Below are positions 20,801 to 30,369 of a stretch of DNA of 64,000 bases, one piece after another. The translations under genes were made by a program, and so were the position numbers. The stretch covers positions 51,302,749-51,366,748 of the forward strand of contig CM059193.1 in NCBI GenBank assembly GCA_030323885.1, given 5' to 3'. The notes under the pieces were generated by a model that saw nothing but the letters and a program-made list of their open reading frames with translations, did not search any database and had not been told where the DNA came from. This DNA is from Branchipolynoe longqiensis. Its lineage: Eukaryota; Annelida; Polychaeta; Phyllodocida; Polynoidae. The number at the start of each line of letters is the position of its first letter. Position 1 is the first letter of the stretch.

Positions 20801-22020
20801 TGCATGTGTCTGTGTGTGCTAATTACGGGTGTAATGAACCTGTGTGAGTACATGTGTGTGTGTGAATGCATGTGTCTGTGTGTGCTAATTACGGGTGTAA
20901 TGAACCTGTGTGAGTATATGTGTGTGTGGGAATGCATGTGTCTGTGTGTGCTAGTTACAGGTGTAATGAACCTGTGTGAGTATATGGGTGTGTGTGAATG
21001 CATGTGTCTGTGTGTGCTAATTACGGTTGTAATGAACCTGTGTGAGTACATGTATGTGTGTGGGAATGCATGTGTCTGTGTGTGCTAATTACATGTGTAA
21101 TGAACATCTGTGAGTAGATGGGTGTGTGTGTGAATGCATGTGTCTGTGTGTGCTAGTTACATGTGTAATGAACATGTGTGAGTAGATGGGTGTGTGTGTG
21201 AATGCATGTGTCTGTGTGTGCTAATTACGGGTGTAATGAACCTGTGTGAGTATATGTGTGTGTGGGAATGCATGTGTCTGTGTGTGCTAGTTACAGGTGT
21301 AATGAACCTGTGTGAGTATATGGGTGTGTGTGAATGCATGTGTCTGTGTGTGCTAATTACGGGTGTAATGAACCTGTGTGAGTACATGTATGTGTGTGGG
21401 AATGCATGTGTCTGTGTGTGCTAATTACATGTGTAATGAACATGTGTGAGTAGATGGGTGTGTGTGTGAATGCATGTGTCTGTGTGTGCTAGTTACATGT
21501 GTAATGAACCTGTGTGAGTATATGTGTGTGTGGGAATGCATGTGTCTGTGTGTGCTAGTTACAGGTATAATGAACCTGTGTGAGTATATGGGTGTGTGTG
21601 AATGCATGTGTCTGTGTGTGCTAATCACGGGTGTAATGAACCTGTGTGAGTACATGTATGTGTGAATGCATGTGTCTGTGTGTGCTAGTTACATGTGTAA
21701 TGAACATGTGTGAGTAGATGGGTGTGTGTGTGAATGCATGTGTCTGTGTGTGCTAGTTACGGGTGTAATGAACCTGTGTGAATACATGTGTGTGAATACA
21801 TGTGTCTGTGTGTGCTAGTTACGAGTGTAATGAACATGTGTGAGTACATGGGTGTGTCTGAATACATGTGTCTGTGTGTGCTAGTTATGGGTGTAATGAA
21901 CATGTGTGAGTAAATGTGTGTGTGTAAATGCATGTGTCTGTGTGTGAATGTGTGTGTATGTGTGTCTGTTTGTCTGTGTGTGAATGCGTGTGTCTGTGTG
22001 TGCTAGTTACGGGTGTAATG
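17900..22020. repeat. ~66-bp TG-rich minisatellite, 4.1 kb
   Basis: Roughly 60 units with invariant blocks TGTGCTAGTTACGGGTGTAA, CCTGTGTGAGTACATG and GAATGCATGTGTCTG. The left 1.6 kb (to about 19500) is heterogeneous and TG-rich; the right 2.5 kb is homogeneous. A variant carrying GAGTACATGTATG recurs at 21043, 21379 and 21647, showing five-unit (336 bp) and four-unit (268 bp) higher-order blocks. Long frames on both strands exist only because 66 is a multiple of three. Confidence 0.95.
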
Positions 22021-22265
22021 GACGTGAGTATTACCGAGGCATGAAGCGGAAGCTCCGTGGGAACGAGCCCCTGGTTACACCTGGTTACACGTCCGAGACT
22101 GAGTGAGATTGGAACGTGAGGAGTGAGGTACTTGGTAAGGCGCTTCAACGCCCGCAGAGGGCGCCACATCCCCCTGAGGTCCAGGGGGCGCCACTAGTCA
22201 CAGGGACGCCGGGTAAATCGTCATTTGATGCAGTTTACTGTATTGGCCAACTGGCCAGAGATGGA
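22021..22265. other. Short unique island between two arrays
   Basis: GC-richer than its surroundings, with two CTCF-like words, GCAGAGGGCGCCA (about 22155) and CCAGGGGGCGCCACTAG (about 22178). The plus strand has an open stretch (YYRGMKRKLRGNEPL, then a stop) and the minus strand also has open frames with GT/AG candidates. Neither is strong enough to call an exon. Confidence 0.45.
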
Positions 22266-22546
22266 TAGAACTTAGAAGTGCCGGGAGAGGGAGGGAAATA
22301 GTGGGAGATGGTGAGAGATGGCAGAGGATGAAAGGATATGACAGGATGTGATTCCTGGTGGGAGATGGAGAGCGATGGCAGAAGATGGTGAGACATAACC
22401 CCTGTTAGTGTTAGAGTGTTAGGAGAGGAAGGGTGGTGGAGAGCGCTAGAAGAAGATGGTGGGAGATAGCCCCTGTTAGTGTTACAGTGTTAGGCGAGGA
22501 AGGGTGGTGGAGAGCGCTAGAAGATGGTGAGAGATAACACCTGTTA
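22266..22546. repeat. 71-bp minisatellite, left part
   Basis: GAGATGG-rich sequence resolving into two clear units with GTTAGTGTTACAGTGTTAGG and GGAAGGGTGGTGGAG. Interrupted at 22547 by a foldback element and resumed at 23092. Confidence 0.9.
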
Positions 22547-23091
22547 TGCTGCAGTCACATTACAATGCTTCTTACCGGCGTGCCGACAATGCGCAAAATA
22601 AGTTATACGCATTGAGACACGTCCAACTTTTCGGCGGAAGTTCGACGTCAGCACAGTGTGTCAGTAGCGCGCTGCCAACGTGTGTCGACGTGTCGCGAAA
22701 CAAAAAAAAAAGAAGTTGGTGCGCCATCCTGATATGACCTTAGATGTAGCTAGGATGTAAAACAACAAAGCAACAATTTGGGAACAACCATCACGCATGC
22801 GCGCCATGTGCATAGCATTCGCGTAACATTATTCCAGCGATGGCTAGGTGCTTCTACCACCCCTATAACGTTAGCACCTGCGCGTTGTCGCGCATCGTTG
22901 CACGTCGAAAGTTTTGTGCAAGCACAAAACATTCGACGCGTGCCGACTGTCGACTTCCATGAACGTGTACCGACATGTACCGACGCGTGCCTAACGCGCG
23001 CCTACCGCTTCCTGACGTATCGCGACGTTGCGGCAAAAAATCACACACGTTGATGCGCGTTGGTGAGAAGCGTCATAGTGTGACTGCAGCA
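22547..23091. mobile_element. 545-bp foldback/TIR element with TTA duplication
   Basis: Termini TGCTGCAGTCACATTACAA and, in reverse complement, TGCTGCAGTCACACTATGA, followed by matching CGCTTCT-like blocks. TTA flanks both ends (22544-22546, 23092-23094). The interior is CpG-rich with ACGCGTGCC- and GACGCGTGC-type words. A SINE-A tail fragment (about 22726-22775) is nested inside. The 3-bp TTA duplication suits a PIF/Harbinger-type non-autonomous element. No coding. Confidence 0.87.
22726..22775 (+). mobile_element. SINE-A 3' tail fragment nested in the foldback element
   Basis: CCTGATATGACCTTAGATGT, a diverged AGCTAGGATGTAAAACAAC and CAACAA tail. A 5'-truncated SINE-A insertion, younger than its host element. 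Confidence 0.75.
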
Positions 23092-24460
23092 TTACTAATA
23101 CTAGTGTTAGTGTTACAGTGTTAGGCGAGGAAGGGTGGTGGAGGGAGCTAGAAGGAGATGGTGGGAGATGACTCCTGTTAGTTTTACAGTGTTAGGAGAG
23201 GAAGGGTGGTGGAGGGAGCTAGAAGGAGATGGCGGGAGATGACTCCTGTTAGTTTTACAGTGGTAGGAGAGGAAGGGTGGTGGAGGGAGCTAGAAGGAGA
23301 TGGCGGGAGATGACTCCTGTTAGTTTTACAGTGGTAGGCGAGTAACAGTGGTGGAGGGAGCTAGAAGGAAATGGTGGGAGATATCCCCTGTTAGTGTTAC
23401 AGTGTTAGGAGAGGAAGGGTGGTGGAAGGAGGTAGAAGGAGATGGTGGGAGATATCCCCTGTTAGTGTTACAGTGTTAGGAGAGGAAGGGTGGTGGAAGG
23501 AGGTAGAAGGAGATGGCGGGAGATGACTCCTGTTAGTGTTACAGTGTTAGGAGAGGAAGGGTGGTGGAAGGAGGTAGAAGGAGATGGTGGGAGATATCCC
23601 CTGTTAGTGTTACAGTGTTAGGAGAGGAAGGGTGGTGGAAGGAGGTAGAAGGAGATGGTGGGAGATGACTCCTGTTAGTGTTACAGTGTTAGGAGAGGAA
23701 GGGTGGTGGAGGGAGCTAGAAGGAGATGGCCTGAGATAGCCCCTGTTAGTGTTACAGTGTTAGGCGAGTAACAGTGGTGGAGGGCGCTAGAAGGAGATGG
23801 CGGGAGATAGCCCCTGTTAGTGTTACAGTGTTAGAAGAGGAAGGGTGGTGGAGGGAGCTAGAAGGAGATGGCGGGAGATGACTCCTTATGGGAGGTGGAG
23901 GGAGATAGATAGCAGGAGATGGCGAGGTGACATGAGACTGGGATATTTTACTATTTTTAGAAGGAGATGGCAGGAAGTGGCGAGGACATAGGAAGTGGGA
24001 ATTGGAGGACATTGGAGAGAGATGATGGGAGATAACATGTGGGTGGAGATTACAAAAGCTAATAAAATATGGCGAGAGATGGTGGGAAATGGTGTAAGAT
24101 GGTGGGAAATGGCAGATGGCAGAAAGTGGCGAGAAATGGCAACACCAACAACAACAAAGCTAATATGAGCTTGCAGAAGATGGGGAAAGGTGGCTGGAGA
24201 TGACAGGACACGCGGAGAGGACAGGGAGAGCTGAGGGCACAGTTGGTGGGAGGTGGCGAGAGATAGCCAGAGATGGCAGGAGACGGCAACATGTGGAGAG
24301 GGGTGGCGGCAGATGGCGAATAATGGTGGGAGATGGCGGGAGATGGCGAATAATGGTGGGAGATGGCGGGAGATGGCGGGAGATAGCGAATAATGGTGGG
24401 AGATGGCGAGAGATGGCGGGAATTGGCAGGAGATGGTGGGAGATGGCCCTCTGGTGGGAG
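23092..24460. repeat. 71-bp minisatellite (about 11 units) grading into GGAGATGGCGG repeats
   Basis: 23100-23885 holds 71-bp units (GTTAGTGTTACAGTGTTAGG, GAAGGGTGGTGG, AAGGAGATGGTGGGAGAT). From 23886 the period collapses to 10-33 bp words such as GGAGATGGCGGGAGATGGCG with AATAATGGTGG. Long minus frames rich in Ser, Pro and His here are artefacts. Confidence 0.93.
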
Positions 24461-24724
24461 TTGCCTGTGGGAGTGGGGCGGTATGACCCCTACTGGCCCC
24501 CTGGCGCCCCCTGTCGGTGATGGAGGGGCGCGCCACCCTGGAGGACACCCATAAAGCACGGGCCCGCCGCGGAGCGCCGCTGCACGGCCCTCCGAGCCGC
24601 CCCACTTCCGGAACAGGCCCGCTTTACCAACAATCTATTTACACAAAATTCTGAAACACAGCATTAGTTGGTTGGCCACGTAGATGGTGTGTAGGCAGAG
24701 CTCGTTTACACTTCAATGAACGAT
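24461..24724. promoter_or_regulatory. GC-rich island with an ETS-like and GC-box cluster (candidate CpG promoter)
   Basis: 24480-24620 is strongly GC- and CpG-rich between two low-complexity arrays. The minus strand reads TTCCGGAAGTGGGGCGG (24597-24613), an ETS-family core next to a GC box, a pairing common in animal CpG promoters. Two AGGGGGCGC-type words also occur. No transcript start or exon can be assigned from sequence alone. Confidence 0.3.
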
Positions 24725-25330
24725 GCAGGCAAACATCTCACACACACTACACGCATCACATACACTGCGCACACCACACATCACACACTGCACACAGCAC
24801 ACACTGTGCACACCGCACACACCACACAGCACACACTGCACACACCGCACACAGCACACACTGTGCACACCGCGCACACCACACAGCACACACTGCACAC
24901 ACCACACACCGCACACCCCACACAGCACACACTGTGCACACCGCGCGCACCACACAACACACACTGCACACACCGCACACAGCGCACACTGTGCACACTG
25001 CGCACACCACCCAGCACACACTGCACACACCGTGCACACCACACACCGCACAGCACACACTGCACACACCACACACATCACACATGGTGCACACCACGCA
25101 TACCACACAGCACACACTGCACACACCACACACACTGCACACAGCACACACTGTGCACACCGCACACATCACACAGCACACACTGCACACACCCCACACA
25201 CTGCACACCACACACCACGCACACCACACAGTACGCACACCACACTGCACACACCACATACACTACACACACTGTGTGCACAGCACACACCCCACACACC
25301 ACACAACACACACCGCACACACCAATACCT
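24725..25330. repeat. CA-rich minisatellite, ~600 bp
   Basis: Interrupted CACAC repeat with a loose 30-bp texture (CACCACACAGCACACACTG, then TGCACACACCGCACAC). All long frames on both strands (Thr/His-rich plus, Cys/Val-rich minus) are artefacts. Confidence 0.95.
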
Positions 25331-25770
25331 CAGGTTTGACACACACCACACTCAAATCCTAACCACCCAACACCGACTCCCCTAAGCATTTGACACACTA
25401 AATAAATCCCTCCACCTAGCACATCCCCCATATATACACGCACCCCCACCCCACACACACATATTCCCCATATACACTCATCCCCAACATACACACATAT
25501 CCCCCACATACACACATTCCCCACATACACTCATCCCCCACATACACACATATCCCCCACATGCACACAACCCCCACATACACACATCCCCTTATATACA
25601 CACACATATCCCCACATCCATACAGATCCCCAAAATACATACAGATCTCCCACATACACACATATCTCCCACATACATGATACACACCTCCCCTCTTACA
25701 CAACGAAGTCCACCACGCCACCCCCACCCCCAGCCCCCACCCCCCTTCACACACACAAAGCCGCACACCA
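25331..25770. repeat. CACATACACACATCCCC repeat
   Basis: Degenerate array of CACATACACACAT with CCCC spacers, extending the CA-rich region to about 25770. Confidence 0.85.
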
Positions 25771-25896
25771 AGGCCCCTGTAATACGGCCTATGGGCGTGA
25801 ACAGTTCCAGTTATTAGTACAACGCGACCCTCGTCTCCTACACAGACTCCCCCTACCGGACTGAGTGGAAATTACTCAGAATAAAATCAACCCACC

Positions 25897-26240
25897 ATCA
25901 GTGGCCGAATCGGTAGAGCGCAGCTTCCCGTGTGGAAGGTCGGGAGTTTGAATGCCAGCCAAGTCAAAGAAATGTACCGTAATGTACCGTACTTGTCTGG
26001 TTGCCCGGTGCTAATTGACCCAATTCCGCTCCATTTCAATACATTTCGATACATTTTGTCACCAGAAAGCATCGGACTAGACAATTCGTTGTCCAGTGGT
26101 CTCCGGTGCTCAGTCCGATGAGGTGTGACAATGGCTTTAAGGAGCGACAAGCATCAATTTTATAAGTCATTGGTTTGACTCGGCTGAGATTCAAATTCCC
26201 TACCTTCCGCACGGGAAGCCAGCGCTCTTACCGATTATAT
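25897..26240. mobile_element. Two SINE-A heads in inverted (head-to-head) arrangement
   Basis: Plus head at 25897-25968 (GTGGCCGAATCGGTAGAGCG, GAGTTTGAATGCC). Minus head at about 26133-26240, reading back to ACCGATTATAT. The 160 bp between contains a 9-bp hairpin, CATCGGACT/AGTCCGATG. The same geometry as 10066-10435. Confidence 0.75.
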
Positions 26241-26312
26241 AAGTTCAAATCTAGATAAGTATGGGGTTTGTTTGCTTTGGAAAATGTTATTCTTTTATCG
26301 GACTGTGTAACA

Positions 26313-26912
26313 TTAAATTTGCATCGTCCGATAAAAGCATCAAATTTTCAAAACCAAAACAATTACCTATATTTGATCCTACATATCTAACTTAGATACT
26401 GATGCACATATTGAACATGTGTTGCCACATAGAGGGGAATGTTGAGTCAATTTAATAGAATATGTTACTACTGAAGCATATGATGTCAGTGTTTTGGCAT
26501 GCTTGCCAAAATTAATTTTGAATGTTTGCACTTCAAATAACCAGACCGGATGGCCAAATGAGTTAGAGCACCCGTCTCCCGTGTTGGTAGATCATGGGAT
26601 CGTGGGTTCGAATCCTGGTCGAGTCAAACCAATGACTTAAAAATTGATACTTGTCGCTTCCTAGCCAGATGCTCTGCATTATTAGGATAGGGCAAGGAGC
26701 AGTGGAATGAGGAAAACGATTAAAGTCTGCGATTAAAATTTCCTCTGATTAAACAACTGATGTACGCCAACAACAAAAGCAAATCTCCAAAGTTAACCAT
26801 TTACAATAAAAGCTACTTCTAACTAAAGTAAAGTAGACTATGACAATCAATTAAAAATAATCTTCTCAGAAAAGTGACAGACACTCAAAACCATCAGACT
26901 ATGCAACTTTAA
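26313..26912 (-). mobile_element. M1 TIR element with a nested SINE
   Basis: Left terminus TTAAATTTGCATCGTCCGAT and right terminus, in reverse complement, TTAAAGTTGCATAGTCTGAT. Inner blocks (CAAAATTAATTTTGAATGTT, AAACTAAAGTAAAGTAGACT with one change) match 62517-62898. A SINE interrupts it at 26539-26779. Just left, 26290-26312 carries another outward-facing terminus. Confidence 0.82.
26539..26779 (+). mobile_element. SINE-A variant inserted in M1
   Basis: Head CGGATGGCCAAATGAGTTAG with exact box B GGTTCGAATCC, then the family body, shortened after GGGCAAGGAGCAGTGG. CAAAT flanks it (26534-26538, 26780-26784). Removing it rejoins the M1 sequence. Confidence 0.82.
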
Positions 26913-26966
26913 GTTTAAGCTACATTGGCATATCAGAAATAGACCTCTGATTATAAAGGGACAAAC
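26913..26966 (-). other. Intron start after the NTR-like exon
   Basis: Short unique stretch between M1 and the candidate exon; on the minus strand it follows a GTGAGT donor. Nothing else noted. Confidence 0.35.
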
Positions 26967-26972
26967 ACTCAC

Positions 26973-27050
26973 CGAAGTCTGAGGAGCAATAGTTGTGCAC
27001 GATGCTTTCGAACGTCAGTGGTTTGTTGCACGCCTCGCACACCCTGTCGT
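26973..27050 (-). CDS. Candidate internal exon, NTR (netrin-like) domain start
   Basis: A 78-bp minus-strand exon, too short to stand out as an open frame. It is preceded by a pyrimidine-leaning stretch ending GCGTTGCAG and followed by a perfect donor GTGAGT (plus 26967-26972). It has 2 bases of a split codon, 25 sense codons and 1 base of the next. The peptide contains VCEACNKPLTFES and then VHNYCSSDF. C-x2-C followed about 14 residues later by Y-C-S-S-D-F resembles the start of NTR domains in secreted frizzled-related and netrin-type proteins (family recall, not searched). If real, this is a secreted protein and the window is mostly its introns. I found no matching neighbour exon, so gene and frame context are unproven. 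Confidence 0.5.
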
Positions 27051-27224
27051 CTGCAACGCCAAGAACACAAGGCAATCAGTCACCAGAACGCGGGAACACG
27101 CAGTCCCGTCAAAAAGAACAACAGCGACACACAATAGGCACATCCTGACAGCAGAAGCTACTCGACAGTCAGTAACTAACTGCTGCTTGACACAAGGTGT
27201 TGCTTGACAGTAAATGCTTCTTAA
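27051..27224. other. Unique stretch upstream of the candidate exon
   Basis: Non-repetitive. It carries 70-codon frames on both strands that overlap the exon in other frames and look random. Treated as intron. Confidence 0.4.
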
Positions 27225-27995
27225 CACTGGAAACTATGTGGCACTATAGACTACTTCACAATGAATACAATGTGACACTAATTTATGCTACTTGAAGCTA
27301 GGTATTACATCATTACATGACACTATAGTCCACTTTGCACTGGATGCAATGTGACAACTAACATTGGATGCTACTTGAAAATATGGGTACTAAGTGACAC
27401 TAGAAGGTACTCTATGCTGGATAGAATTTGACACAAAATTGTACTTGACACTAGAAACTACAATGGCACTAGATGCTACTTTACACTAAAGGATACTTGA
27501 TACTGTAAGGCACTTTCGGACACTGGATTCTACATGACACTAGGCTACTTGACACTAGTGCCAATGTGACACCAGATGATACTTGACACTAGATAAAATG
27601 TGACACTAGAGGTTACTTGACACTAGTGACAATGTGATACTAGATGTTATTGACACTAGATACAATGTAACACTAGAGGCTACTTGACACTAGTGACAAT
27701 GTGGCACTAGATGTTACTTGACACTAGTGGCAATGTGACACTAGAGATTATTTTACACTAGTGACAATGTGGCACTACATGCTACTTGACACTAGATATA
27801 ATTTCACACCAGTGGCTACTTGACACTACCTACAAAAGTACAATATAACCTTAGATTTCCTTGACACTAGATGTTGTTTGACAGTAGAGGTCATATGACA
27901 CAAGTGATGCTAGTTGCTACTTGACACTGGGGGATATTGGACATTAGATGCTAATTGACAGTGGAAACTACATGACACTAGATACTCCTAGTACT
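27225..27995. repeat. Degenerate TTGACACTAG minisatellite
   Basis: Many copies of CTACTTGACACTAG and GACAATGTGACACTAG at irregular spacing of about 17 or 34 bp. Old and diverged. Confidence 0.85.
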
Positions 27996-28744
27996 GTCCT
28001 AGATGTGAAAGTTACAATTACGGCTGCAAGTTGACAGCTGAGACGCTATCAAGACAAGTGCGTAGCACTATTATTGATAGTAGGGCCTATTTGATCTAGT
28101 TCTCAGGTTACTGGTGCATTTCTGGGTTGTTATTGTGTGCGGTGATTCTACTGTCTATCACTTGTGCAACGCTATGAATTCTTTACGGGTATACTGCATT
28201 AACTAAGTGGACAATTAGCCTAGACTGCTAGAACTATGTGTGCTACGGTATTTTGTTACAGTACGCATGCGTGCTGATGTATAGTGCTCATACGAACCGG
28301 TAGGTGTACCTGGGGAAACGGAACAATGTGAGCAATGTCAGTGCAGTATAAAGTAAACACAAGGAGCTAGATAGAGAAGTCATACAGTGTACAGGAAAAC
28401 ATAGAATAGGATACAGAAGGACTGCTGTGTGCTGTAACGCAAGACGTCTGATAGAGAAGTGTTGCAGTGTGGAGTATATAATACATGGGGTCTGATGGAG
28501 AAATGTTGCAGTGTGTAGTGTATAATACATTAAGTATATTGTTGATGTATGTTATATAATACCATAAGCGAAAGACACACTTTTACATTTGCATAGATGC
28601 ATGTAATGTCGCAGGTGGGTGGAGGGAGTGATTTCAAATGGTGAGGCCCATATGAAATCACTCCGCCCACCCGTAAAGACTATTATAATGTTTACGTACA
28701 GGTGTATAAAATCGTGACTTTCACTTGTTATTTCACATTCACAG
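27996..28744. other. Unassigned stretch with a 56-nt imperfect hairpin
   Basis: 28617-28672 folds on itself: GGGTGGAGGGAGTGATTTCA pairs with TGAAATCACTCCGCCCACCC with two mismatches and a 16-nt loop. The rest includes a loose duplication (GTGTGGAGTATATAATACAT / GTGTGTAGTGTATAATACAT, near 28480-28530). Confidence 0.5.
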
Positions 28745-28950
28745 AACTACTCAGCTATGGACTTGGTGTGGTACCAGTGTCGTGCGGCTGTGCAGAAGGC
28801 GCCCCCTGTAGGAAAGCAACACATGTGCAATACAATGTCCACCATTGCCATTGCATTAACTGTTTCCTGGTACCTGGCATGCCCGAAACCAGGTTGGGTA
28901 CAATTGAACCCACAGGTGACACAATTGCACTACAGGGCTGCATATTTTAA
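28745..28950 (+). CDS. Candidate Cys-rich terminal exon
   Basis: Preceded by a pyrimidine-rich acceptor, CTTGTTATTTCACATTCACAG, with an in-frame open stretch to a TAA stop at 28948-28950. The peptide has PVSCGCAEGAPCRKATH and then HHCHCINC, giving C-x-C-x5-C and C-x-C-x2-C clusters that suggest an extracellular disulfide-rich fold. I do not recognise the family. Against it: no donor-bearing upstream exon was found, the frame also stays open upstream of the acceptor, and a short inverted repeat (CCTGGTACC / ACCAGG) lies inside. Confidence 0.3.
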
Positions 28951-29108
28951 CCTTATTTACCACATCAAAATAATTACAAAAATCCGTAAAAACTGGGTAT
29001 ACATATATCAATCGTCGTTTTCAATGAATGCTTTAAAACCAAATCATGGGTTCTAAGGTTGAACTGCCTCCATACTTTTCAATCTCGGCTACCCCTCAGT
29101 CAGTAACA

Positions 29109-29207
29109 TCTTAGATTGATTGATTACTGGTGATTTATTGCTGCATTGGCAACAAGGGCTACATTCATGGCATACAACTAGTGGTATCTATTCTGTCAGT
29201 ATTGTAA
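29109..29207 (-). mobile_element. LINE 3' end relic, piece 1a
   Basis: ATTGATTGATTACTGGTGATTTATTGC and CTACATTCATGGCATAC echo the 3' end and CAAT tail of the LINE at 1571-1660. The MITE at 29208-29471 interrupts it. Confidence 0.65.
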
Positions 29208-29471
29208 TGGCCGGTGCACACCTACCGTTTACGATTCGCGCACTAAAACTCGCGACTCGACCCGACCCGCTTAAAACTGAAAACGGGCCGATTCGTTTTT
29301 CGAATCGCGAATCGCAATCGTAAACGGCCGCTTTTAGCACTAAAAACTGAGTTTTATGCGCGAATCGCATGCGTCTAGTGTGCTAGGGGGTCGCACACCT
29401 AACGACTAAAACCCAGTTTTATGCGCGAAACGGGCAGTTTTAGGTCGTAAACGGTAGGTGTGCACCGGCCA
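29208..29471. mobile_element. 264-bp MITE, PIF/Harbinger type (TAA duplication)
   Basis: Exact inverted termini TGGCCGGTGCACACCTACCG (29208-29227) and its complement at the right end, continuing GTTTACGA. TAA flanks it on both sides (29205-29207, 29472-29474). Inside are repeated GCGAATCG and TTTTATGCGCGAA words in inverted arrangement. A 3-bp TAA target is diagnostic of PIF/Harbinger-class elements. No transposase. Confidence 0.93.
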
Positions 29472-29640
29472 TAAGACACCATCAATATAGCCCAGTTGTT
29501 TTTAAGGACTCTAAGTTAGACGAGTCGAAGATTTATTTGTGTTTTACATTTGTAAAGAGGTCTCACGTGATATGTACATTAAAATAGTGTTGATGCAAGA
29601 CATGGGATCTAGGCATTGGAGCGAACGTGTTTGAATGTTA
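29472..29640 (-). mobile_element. LINE 3' end relic, piece 1b
   Basis: Contains TATAGCCCAGTTGTTTTTAAGGACTCTAAG and TTTACATTTGTAAAGAGGTCT in broken form, similar to the piece at 29850-30010, so it is LINE C-terminal coding relic with stops. Confidence 0.55.
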
Positions 29641-29654
29641 ATGCGCATCCTAGT

Positions 29655-29762
29655 CACGCGGTCCGAAAAGTTAGTGGTCATAGCGAAAAGTTAGTGGTCA
29701 TAGCGAAAAGTTAGTGGTCATAGTGAAAAGTTAGTAGTCATAGCGAAAAGTTAGTTGTCAGT
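29655..29762. repeat. 20-bp tandem repeat (5 units)
   Basis: Five copies of GCGAAAAGTTAGTGGTCATA, the later ones with AGTAGTCATA and AGTTGTCA variants. Confidence 0.92.
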
Positions 29763-29849
29763 TTTGTTAATCACATTTATATGTATGCATTGAGATTTAC
29801 ACAGAAAGATGAAACGGTCAGATTTCTGTCAAATGACAGCAAAAATAAT

Positions 29850-30010
29850 CTCAGATGCAATCTTTGAAGTGGTTAAATTTGTGTCGAATGATTATAGGAG
29901 GTGGGCGATATAATCCAGTTGTTGTGAGGAACTCTAAAAGAAATAAGTTCTGCTTTACATTGGAAAAGACGTCTTGAACAATCTTTACATTTAAAAAAAT
30001 GGATATTGCA
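29850..30010 (-). pseudogene. LINE C-terminal relic, piece 2
   Basis: The minus frame contains VQDVFSNVKQNLFLLEFLTT, then GLYR, aligning with MHDLFTKVKQENILAFLRGA then GLYH of the LINE at 1811-2032. A second, older copy of the same LINE lineage. Confidence 0.7.
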
Positions 30011-30369
30011 AGAGGGATCCATAGCATGTGATCGGCGAAAAGAACAAGCCCCCCCAAAAAAGAAGAAAAAAAGCATGCTGGCACGTGAAATGGCGGATGA
30101 GCTCGTGAGAAGGGACCAGCCCCTCAGTTGTGAGTCAGAGACTCGCCCTCCAGAGGCCAAAGTTGGCAGTTTGTATATATACGAGCTGCTGCAGTGTAAA
30201 CACTGCAGTGAGACACTTGTAGTCAGATGACACTGCGACTACTTGACATGGTGAAGCGGCCCAAGTTGAAACAGGGACCGCCAGACGCCGAGCAGCCAGG
30301 CGTCTCAGCAATTACACACAGTCACGTGGTGTTCGCCGCCACAGAAGGGCCTTTAAGGAGGGTCGGCCC
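30011..30369. other. Unassigned stretch before the 68-bp array
   Basis: The plus strand has open frames (MADELVRRDQPLSCESE and MTLRLLDMVKRPKLKQ) that run into the array. No family recognised; EMADELVRR faintly resembles an RNase H motif but is too short to use. Confidence 0.35.

Noticed and set aside
20371..21665. Ser/His/Thr-rich and Cys-rich repeat proteins on opposite strands
   Set aside because: 66-bp (22-codon) unit artefact; both strands are equally open.
22021..22200. Coding exon on either strand (YYRGMKRKLRGNEPL on plus; SFPRSFRFMPR on minus)
   Set aside because: Both strands are open, the minus donor is GTAATA, the plus acceptor lacks a pyrimidine tract, and no family match could be recalled.
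24713..25385. Cys/Val-rich or His/Thr-rich proteins
   Set aside because: CA-dinucleotide-like array, open in all frames.
30070..30110. Plus-strand RNase H fragment (EMADELVRR)
   Set aside because: Only about nine residues resemble the motif; preceding residues do not fit, and the minus strand of the adjoining 29850-30010 segment is a LINE relic.
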